64,000 bases of DNA from Aerococcus suis (GTDB taxonomy: Bacteria; Bacillota; Bacilli; Lactobacillales; Aerococcaceae). Every line of letters begins with the position of its first letter. Position 1 is the stretch's first letter. Below are positions 57,845 through 64,000 of the stretch, piece by piece. Made by a program: the position numbers and the translations under genes. The DNA is taken from the NCBI RefSeq assembly GCF_900176325.1, contig NZ_FWXK01000001.1:296157-360156 (forward strand), in the 5' to 3' direction. The notes beneath the pieces were generated by a model. The model did no database searches, had not been told where the DNA came from, and saw only the letters and a list, made by a program, of their open reading frames with translations.

Positions 57845-59152
57845 TTAAGGATTTTCAGATTGAGGTTCTAATTGAATGGTTACTGTTTGTTTTTTACCAT
57901 TCCGATAAACCTCTACGTTAACTCTTTCATTTGGTTTGGCATCATACAATGCTTTTCTTAGACTGACGTTATCTGTTACTTCATGACCATTGAATGAAGT
58001 AATAATGTCATTTACTTTTAAGTCTGATTTAGCTGCAGGAGAGTCAGAATCGATATCTACGACAACGACACCATTTTCTAGATTATCAGGTGCTTTAAGC
58101 ACTTCATCTTGTTGTTCAATTGGAATTTGATTTAAATTAGCCATCGCAACGCCTAATTGTGGACGTTCCACATGGCCTTTAGCTTCTAGTTGATCAATAA
58201 TCGTTTTCACATCATTAGACGGAATCGCGAATCCCATTCCTTCTACTTGACCAGAAGAAATTTTCATTGAGTTAATACCAATCACTTGACCTGCAGAGTT
58301 TAATAAAGCACCACCTGAGTTACCAGGGTTAATCGCGGCATCTGTTTGAATCGCATTAACTTGCCAGTCCATCGTTTTATCGCCATCTAAGTCAACAGGA
58401 ACATTTCGATTTAAACCAGAAATAATTCCTTGAGTAACTGTTGAAGCAAATTCAGATCCTAAAGGTGAACCAATAGCGATGGCTTGTTCTCCTACTTTAA
58501 GAGAATCACTATCCCCAAATTCAGCCACGGTATCAACTGCTGAAGCAGGTATTCTAAGAACCGCCAAGTCGGTCCATACATCGGTACCCACTAATTCAGC
58601 TTTGACTTGGTCACCGTTATTTAATAAGACTTCTAAAGCATCAGAACCATCGATAACATGGTTATTCGTCACAATATAAGCATATTGCCCGTCTTTTTTA
58701 TAGACAACTCCACTACCTTCAGAAGCCGTTTCATAATCGTCTTCGCTGCTATTACCATCACTTGATTTTTGGTCTGGTTGAACGAAACCAAATAAGTCAA
58801 TTGTTGATTTTTTGTTTGCTAAGTTAGCCACAGAGACAACAGCATCTTGCGTTTTAGCGGTAGTTTCCGTCACATCTGTTGAGACATCTAAAGAAGCTTG
58901 TTGTTTATTGCCATCTTTATGTTTATCAGCCTCTTCTTGAACACGTTCCTGAACAATTTTTTCAACTTGTTCTTGACTAACAGAATCGCCATCATTATGA
59001 TCAACCACAGCACCAACCGTCCCAACAAGTGAGGCACCAATTAAACCACCAACTATAGCTGGAATCCATGGTTTATGATTTTTTTTCGGTTCTGGTTTAT
59101 GTGGTTCATTAGGGTTTTTAGGAATTTTTTCCTCTTGATTATCCGTATACAC
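57845..59152 (-). CDS. htrA: HtrA/DegP family serine protease
   Basis: 435 residues: cytoplasmic Pro/Lys-rich start, one membrane helix (about residues 33-52), acidic linker, trypsin-like domain with His (IVTNNHVI), Asp (DLAVLRI) and Ser (NPGNSGGALL), then one PDZ domain. It degrades misfolded proteins outside the membrane. GGAGG precedes the ATG. It follows walJ, as in relatives, separated by 94 bases. Confidence 0.95.
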   Translation of the reverse strand: MYTDNQEEKIPKNPNEPHKPEPKKNHKPWIPAIVGGLIGASLVGTVGAVVDHNDGDSVSQEQVEKIVQERVQEEADKHKDGNKQQASLDVSTDVTETTAKTQDAVVSVANLANKKSTIDLFGFVQPDQKSSDGNSSEDDYETASEGSGVVYKKDGQYAYIVTNNHVIDGSDALEVLLNNGDQVKAELVGTDVWTDLAVLRIPASAVDTVAEFGDSDSLKVGEQAIAIGSPLGSEFASTVTQGIISGLNRNVPVDLDGDKTMDWQVNAIQTDAAINPGNSGGALLNSAGQVIGINSMKISSGQVEGMGFAIPSNDVKTIIDQLEAKGHVERPQLGVAMANLNQIPIEQQDEVLKAPDNLENGVVVVDIDSDSPAAKSDLKVNDIITSFNGHEVTDNVSLRKALYDAKPNERVNVEVYRNGKKQTVTIQLEPQSENP

Positions 59153-59246
59153 TGCTATGCTGCCTCCTTGTTTTCTTTACACTTTTACATATTATAAGGA
59201 TTTTTTGTGAAGATTTTAATGATTTATCTTTATATTTTCCTTAAGA

Positions 59247-60062
59247 TTATAATTCAAACAGATCTGTTGGTTCATGCGGATCCGTATTTTTTAACTCAAA
59301 TGTCTCATTAACCCCTAATCCTTGCTCAGACAATAATGTCGCATTGGTTTGATAAGCTAACGATTTTAAATTATTTTCTTCAGATAAATGTCCTAGATAA
59401 ACACGTTTGGTGCGATCACCAATCATTTCCGACATCGCTAAGGCACTAGAATCATTGGATAAATGCCCTTTATCGCCTAGGATACGTTGTTTTAACGACC
59501 ATGGGTAGCGCCCCATGCGCAACATATCTAAGTCATGATTACTTTCAATAAGGAAAACATCTGAATTGCGTAATAACCCACGTAATTTATCACTGACATA
59601 TCCCGTATCTGTTAAAATCGTAAATTGTCGCCCATCTTTTTGAAAAGCGTAGAACTGTGGATCTGCGGCATCATGACTAACACCAAAACTTTGAATATCA
59701 ATATCGCCTAGTGTCAGACGTTCTCCACGTTCAATCACATTCTTTTGTAAGGGATCAATGACACCACATTTTTGTCCAATGGCTTGCCACGTGTCTTCAT
59801 TCGCATAGAGATTGACATCATATTTACGTGCCAGGACACCTAGGCCTTTAATATGATCAGAATGCTCGTGAGTCACAAAAATAGAGTCAACGTCACGAAT
59901 ATCTCGACCAATTTTGGCTAATTTTTGTTGCATTTGTTTCCCACTAAATCCTGCATCCACTAATATTTTACGTTTAGGGGTTTCAATATAAGTGCTATTT
60001 CCTTTACTACTGCTACTGAGCATGGAAACACGCATTGTAAAATCATTGTCACTTGTTTCCAT
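59247..60062 (-). CDS. walJ: MBL-fold exonuclease WalJ (YycJ)
   Basis: 271 residues with the metallo-beta-lactamase signature FVTHEHSDH near residue 65 and LTDTGYVSD and SNHD downstream. It is a 5'-3' DNA exonuclease of the wal operon, linked in relatives to mismatch repair and cell division. AAAGGA lies seven bases before the ATG at 60,062. The DUF2207 gene ends 15 bases upstream. Confidence 0.94.
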   Translation of the reverse strand: METSDNDFTMRVSMLSSSSKGNSTYIETPKRKILVDAGFSGKQMQQKLAKIGRDIRDVDSIFVTHEHSDHIKGLGVLARKYDVNLYANEDTWQAIGQKCGVIDPLQKNVIERGERLTLGDIDIQSFGVSHDAADPQFYAFQKDGRQFTILTDTGYVSDKLRGLLRNSDVFLIESNHDLDMLRMGRYPWSLKQRILGDKGHLSNDSSALAMSEMIGDRTKRVYLGHLSEENNLKSLAYQTNATLLSEQGLGVNETFELKNTDPHEPTDLFEL

Positions 60063-60077
60063 GACGTCATCCTTTCC

Positions 60078-61745
60078 TTATTTTAATTTTATTCGTAATT
60101 GTTTTAATGTTAAATTCTGAACTGGTGACATCGTTTCCGCTAAATCAATGGTGTACGGTGACGTCTCAATTGCCTTAGCATAGGCGCGATTATCACCTGT
60201 CAACCAAGAATACAGATACGTAAGTCCTGAATCTTGACTGTATCGTAACTGATCAGTAATTTGTTGCGAATCTTTTAATTGGTTCAATTGTCCACGATAA
60301 TTTTTAGCGACAGCCACACCATGTTCTGATTTCAATGGTAATAGCCATTGGTAACTTAACCACAATATAATTAGCCCAATTATGAGTAATAATACCGGCC
60401 AATAAAGGGTAAAGTGGCCACTCATTTGCCAATAAATACTAATCACCAATACCCCTAATGATAACACAATTAAGAGTAACCAAACGAGTGTTAATCCTTT
60501 ATTCACAGAATCATAGACATGTTGTTTTCTAATGGTGCGTTTCGTGGTCTTCACTAATTGTTGCTCCAACTGGCGAAAATCACGTTTACGGTTCGTTTGC
60601 CATTCATTCATTGACACCCAATCTTCACCAGTTAAATTATGCTGAATTTTCAATGCCTTCATGAATAAAGATTCCGCATGCGTTTGCGTCACAGCATGTT
60701 GATCTTGAACATAAATATCGGTAATTTGCTTGCCTTTCGTTTGGAAACGCAAAGCTAAATGTCCTTCATTGACTAAATTCATCATGATAAGCAGCGTGGT
60801 TATCCATTGTGATGGATGGTATAAGAAATGAGCAATCATTGCCGGTGTCCAATTCGTTTGAGTTAATAAGGTTTGGTCCACATGACTAAGACGTTGCGCT
60901 GTTGTTTTTTTCTTCCATAAACTAAATCCAATGAAGCCTAAGATGGCTAAAAATAATAATACGCTCGCTATTTTTATGATTCGTTGTTGGCGAGTGATTT
61001 CTGCTTGAGCAGCTTGTTGCTTATCTTCAATTCCTTGGACAATTTGGTTACCTTCTGATTCGGAACCTTTCGTGTGATTATTTGGTAATACCTCTTCAGG
61101 TACGACTAGCTGAAGTTGGATCCCTTCATTTTTAGGACGGTTACCAACTTCAACCACTAATTCTTGATCATTTTTCCAATTTAAGGAGACAGCATCACTA
61201 TTAGGAACGTGCCATTTCACGGCATCTTGATTAACAGCTTCAGGAAAATGAAAAACAATCGTATCATTGCTACTTGCTAAGGGCGCATTTAAAAACGATA
61301 AATCTAATACTTGCCATTCCCCATAATTAATCCATGCATCTTGAATTTGAGTTTCGTATTGCCCAATATAATCGCCCTCTTCCATTTGATTGAAGAGTTC
61401 TAGTTTATACATATTGGACTGGCCTTCTAGTGTATAGGTCCCTAAATCTTTCGTAGGGCTTTGCGCAAAAGGAAAATAATCTTTTGCTTCTTTTGCTTTC
61501 ATCCCTATTGATAGTGACCCGATTTCGCCATTATCACCCTCAGCAATTTGGTGAGGAAGCAATTTTTGTTTTTTATCTAAATGATAGTGTATGTTTTCTT
61601 TACTCGTCATCGTCCCATCAGCAGCAATAGAAACATCCACATCATATTGACTAATTTCGGCAGCATTAGCAATTGATTCACTACCCAATACTCCAATCAA
61701 ACACATACTAAGGCAAGCAACTATTCGCCATAACCATTTCGTCAT
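60078..61745 (-). CDS. DUF2207 domain membrane protein inside the wal operon
   Basis: 555 residues from ATG 61,745 (GAGGGAAATA upstream; the frame opens at a TTG twelve bases earlier). A signal peptide ends near NAA-EI, and a DUF2207-like extracellular beta domain spans about residues 30-240. A membrane helix lies near residue 265, a helical cytoplasmic part follows, then two more helices near residues 425-470. Function is unknown. It is placed between walI and walJ with short gaps, so it is co-expressed with the WalRK cell-wall regulon genes. Confidence 0.85.
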   Translation of the reverse strand: MTKWLWRIVACLSMCLIGVLGSESIANAAEISQYDVDVSIAADGTMTSKENIHYHLDKKQKLLPHQIAEGDNGEIGSLSIGMKAKEAKDYFPFAQSPTKDLGTYTLEGQSNMYKLELFNQMEEGDYIGQYETQIQDAWINYGEWQVLDLSFLNAPLASSNDTIVFHFPEAVNQDAVKWHVPNSDAVSLNWKNDQELVVEVGNRPKNEGIQLQLVVPEEVLPNNHTKGSESEGNQIVQGIEDKQQAAQAEITRQQRIIKIASVLLFLAILGFIGFSLWKKKTTAQRLSHVDQTLLTQTNWTPAMIAHFLYHPSQWITTLLIMMNLVNEGHLALRFQTKGKQITDIYVQDQHAVTQTHAESLFMKALKIQHNLTGEDWVSMNEWQTNRKRDFRQLEQQLVKTTKRTIRKQHVYDSVNKGLTLVWLLLIVLSLGVLVISIYWQMSGHFTLYWPVLLLIIGLIILWLSYQWLLPLKSEHGVAVAKNYRGQLNQLKDSQQITDQLRYSQDSGLTYLYSWLTGDNRAYAKAIETSPYTIDLAETMSPVQNLTLKQLRIKLK

Positions 61746-61763
61746 TATTTCCCTCAAATCTTT

Positions 61764-62597
61764 TTAACTGACTTTGTCTTGTACAATAGTGCCGTTCACA
61801 CCATCAACATGTAAACGTTCAAAAACGCCATCCCCATTTTGGATAAAAAATACCCAAGTAGGATTATATATTTTCATATTATCAACTTTTAACGTTTGAT
61901 AATACCCTAAAAATTCATAAACGACTTTATCCCCTTTTTGAATTTTATTATTCAAATATAGATTTTCTAAAGCTTGTTTTTCAGAAACTAGTTGTCGTTT
62001 TTCACCTTGAGCTTTGGTTTCTCCAGCGTAGGTTTGATTAAACATTTCGACGTTATAATCATCATTCAAATTAAAGACCAATTCCCCAGTACCATCGACA
62101 ATAGGTAAATCCGTACGCGATTCTTGCATATAAGTAATCATACGCTGATTATTGTCATACGCAACAAATCGGTATTGGTCGCCTTGGTAAACATGTTCCC
62201 CAATCCAATCATCTAATGGTTTCAACGCATCATCAGACAGATTTTTAGCTTGGGTATCCTTATTAATTTGTTTTAACGTTAAAGGATTATTAAGTGTCCC
62301 AATCAGACGGCTCCGATTAGATAAATCAATATCGTAAGTATTTTCCGCTAATGGTTCAATGTCTTTTTCATTAAATTCTTGCATAAGCGCCCGAATAAAG
62401 GGTTCTTCCCTAACTTTATCCTCAGGCGTCATAAATTGGATATCATTATCTCGCATCTCTTGTTGCACATCCACACGCGATTGATCAATAGGTGATGAGA
62501 ACAGCAACGCATTCTTACCAACAAAAACAAAGACGAGAAAGACATTTAACACTAAAAAAGCTGCAATCAAAAGATATTCTATCTTACGAAATGCCAT
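61764..62597 (-). CDS. walI: Two-component system regulatory protein WalI (YycI)
   Basis: 277 residues: one N-terminal membrane helix (AFRKIEYLLIAAFLVLNVFLV, about residues 2-24) and a large extracellular domain. WalI and WalH contact the WalK histidine kinase and modulate WalRK signalling. The ATG at 62,597 has GGAGG upstream and touches the walH stop at 62,599. Confidence 0.92.
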   Translation of the reverse strand: MAFRKIEYLLIAAFLVLNVFLVFVFVGKNALLFSSPIDQSRVDVQQEMRDNDIQFMTPEDKVREEPFIRALMQEFNEKDIEPLAENTYDIDLSNRSRLIGTLNNPLTLKQINKDTQAKNLSDDALKPLDDWIGEHVYQGDQYRFVAYDNNQRMITYMQESRTDLPIVDGTGELVFNLNDDYNVEMFNQTYAGETKAQGEKRQLVSEKQALENLYLNNKIQKGDKVVYEFLGYYQTLKVDNMKIYNPTWVFFIQNGDGVFERLHVDGVNGTIVQDKVS

Positions 62598-62598
62598 G

Positions 62599-63990
62599 TT
62601 AATCCTCCTCTGTCTCACTGGCTGTTTCCATATCGGAATTATGGAAAACTTCTTCTTGTGTCGCTTCTTGTTCGACTGGCTTGTCTTTAGTATCTTCTAA
62701 ATAATCATCCCAAGGGAAAACATCTCCAGAATCTTTATAGCGTAATTTAAGATGATCATAATCAGACATATCGACTAAATCTTCCAGAGCGTACCATTCC
62801 CCATCACGTTTGACATGCCAAGTTGGAATCAATTCAACCAAATGATTAGAATCTGGACTTTCTACCCAACGATAACCGATTTGTAAATCTTCAATATCGT
62901 TCGTATCGATGCCATTATTCCGCAGAATTTCTAAAGTATTTGTTCCACTCATTAGTTCTAGGTCTTCAGACAAGTCCGTCAACTGTGTTTGAATCGTTAA
63001 ACTAGACATTTGTAAGTTAGAAATGTCATCCCCATTCATCTTAATTTCCGTTTTAGACACATGATATGGGGCAAAAATTGGTAATTCATTGATGAATTTT
63101 CGATACGTAATCGTATGATTACTTGATTCATAACCGACAAACCACCATGTTTCTTGATCAGGGAAGAAAACAGACATTTTATTAAAACTTGCTTTAATTT
63201 TATCTTGAATTGATTGATCCTCAGAACTGTCAACATTATGGTTAAAATTCAATTCATACGTCTTATTATCAATCGCTAATTGATGGTTGTTAGAATAATA
63301 TCTTGAATAATCATCATCACTATAATCATGGATTTCTCCAGGTGAGGAGAAGAGCGCATTAAGGAAGAAGGTATTGGGTTGTCTTTCTAACATATACGTT
63401 TGTTTCGGAACCACTTGTTTATCCTTCATAATATAATGACGACCTTTAGCAAAATTGACTGGCGTCACTGCATACTTATCATCCGCAGCAAAAATATCAT
63501 CAATCAATTTTTGATTATCATTCGTGTTGATTAGTGACAACGTATATGCAGTATGCTGATCTTCTGAAATTAAGTAGACTTTATCATCTTTAGGGAAAAT
63601 CACGAAAGCAGTAAAAGCCATGGTTTCATCATTTTCAGTTAATTGATCGGGTAAGTTAGCATATAAAGCACTCGGCATTTCATCTGCATATTTGACCTCA
63701 ACATAACGTTGGTCTTTACAGTTTTCACGGAAGGTGTCTAGCCCAATTTCTTCAATATCTGCTCCTTCATCATACTGAAGATTTTGCAAATAATTTTTCG
63801 TTCGCTCCAATAAATCATGATTCGTCGTCAATTCAAACTTATCCTCTTTATTATGCGTGACTAATCGACGGGGTAATAATAAACGACTCGGTTGTTGATC
63901 TTGATGGTTCTGTTGCAAAGTTTTAAATAAAGAATAAAATTCCTTACGGTATCTATGATTTAAGCTGGGATTCCCAATAATACCTTGATT
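62599..63990 (-). CDS. walH: Two-component system activity regulator WalH (YycH), N-terminus missing or broken
   Basis: Extracellular YycH domain (LLLPRRLVTHNKEDKF, GEIHDYSDDDYSRYY, TWWFVGYESS, VELIPTWHVKRDG) plus an acidic tail. An in-frame TGA occurs at 63,991-63,993; the codons after it (NQGIIGNPSLNHRYRKEF) look like the normal membrane-proximal segment of YycH. The anchoring helix would lie beyond the stop and the window edge. Without it, translation could only begin at TTG 63,918, giving a soluble protein of 439 residues. Either a nonsense mutation or a sequence error is likely. Confidence 0.8.
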   Translation of the reverse strand, partial: NQGIIGNPSLNHRYRKEFYSLFKTLQQNHQDQQPSRLLLPRRLVTHNKEDKFELTTNHDLLERTKNYLQNLQYDEGADIEEIGLDTFRENCKDQRYVEVKYADEMPSALYANLPDQLTENDETMAFTAFVIFPKDDKVYLISEDQHTAYTLSLINTNDNQKLIDDIFAADDKYAVTPVNFAKGRHYIMKDKQVVPKQTYMLERQPNTFFLNALFSSPGEIHDYSDDDYSRYYSNNHQLAIDNKTYELNFNHNVDSSEDQSIQDKIKASFNKMSVFFPDQETWWFVGYESSNHTITYRKFINELPIFAPYHVSKTEIKMNGDDISNLQMSSLTIQTQLTDLSEDLELMSGTNTLEILRNNGIDTNDIEDLQIGYRWVESPDSNHLVELIPTWHVKRDGEWYALEDLVDMSDYDHLKLRYKDSGDVFPWDDYLEDTKDKPVEQEATQEEVFHNSDMETASETEED

Positions 63991-64000
63991 TCAGTACAGA

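Overview
This window looks like part of the chromosome of a low-GC Gram-positive bacterium of the order Lactobacillales, possibly the Aerococcaceae or Carnobacteriaceae. The basis is the gene content: PurR, Veg, RNase M5, a T-box-controlled tyrosyl-tRNA synthetase, an ECF transporter, an isoleucine-2-epimerase-like enzyme, a zinc-free S14 paralogue and the WalH-WalI-WalJ-HtrA-RlmH neighbourhood. The genus cannot be fixed from the sequence. I saw no rRNA, tRNA, insertion sequence, prophage or CRISPR array.

Layout. 0-4.3 kb: the 3' end of a UDP-glucose dehydrogenase gene, purR, a zinc-type ABC transporter pair with a Zur-like box, and an M20 peptidase gene interrupted by one in-frame TGA. 4.4-14.4 kb: a membrane glycosyltransferase broken at a poly-A tract, a GtrA flippase, the housekeeping run ispE, veg, rsmA, rnmV, tatD, metG, then a GtrB-type glycosyltransferase. 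14.4-29.4 kb: an NlpC/P60 protein, tyrS with its T-box, a three-gene cluster containing a degenerate M20 protein, glnA with a GlnR/TnrA-type box, envelope and secreted proteins, the zinc-free rpsN divergent from a tiny basic gene across a near-perfect Zur box, cstA and a sortase. 29.5-39.2 kb: dsdA with ridA, a PTS_EIIC_2 permease, a probable unclassified ncRNA, an ECF transporter operon, a formaldehyde-detoxification pair and degV. 39.4-47.5 kb: NADH oxidase and a complete deoxynucleoside catabolic cluster (deoR, deoC, nupC, pdp, deoB, deoD, cdd). 47.5-48.3 kb: an array of about 116-bp hairpin repeats. 48.3-55.9 kb: LURP-one and YghU proteins, a dehydrogenase, TrkH-TrkA, a frameshifted gltS and rlmH. 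56.0-64 kb: a cluster of DnaA-box-like sequences, a class III aminotransferase, htrA, then walJ, a DUF2207 gene, walI and walH.

The most unusual element is the array at 47,533-48,290. Six complete units and a seventh truncated unit begin three bases after the cdd stop codon and end just before a strong bidirectional terminator. Their ends are conserved (GGRTGYGA at the start, GARCYCRACTA at the end). Their middles differ, but each keeps complementary arms with a fixed four-base bulge between two outer helices. This pattern of compensatory change points to selection on structure rather than on sequence or coding. Other things to check are the DnaA-box cluster beside rlmH, the free-standing RNA at about 32.76-33.01 kb, the M20 protein that has lost most of its active site, the DUF2207 gene inside the wal operon, and four interrupted reading frames. 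Those four may be real mutations, phase-variable tracts or sequencing errors.
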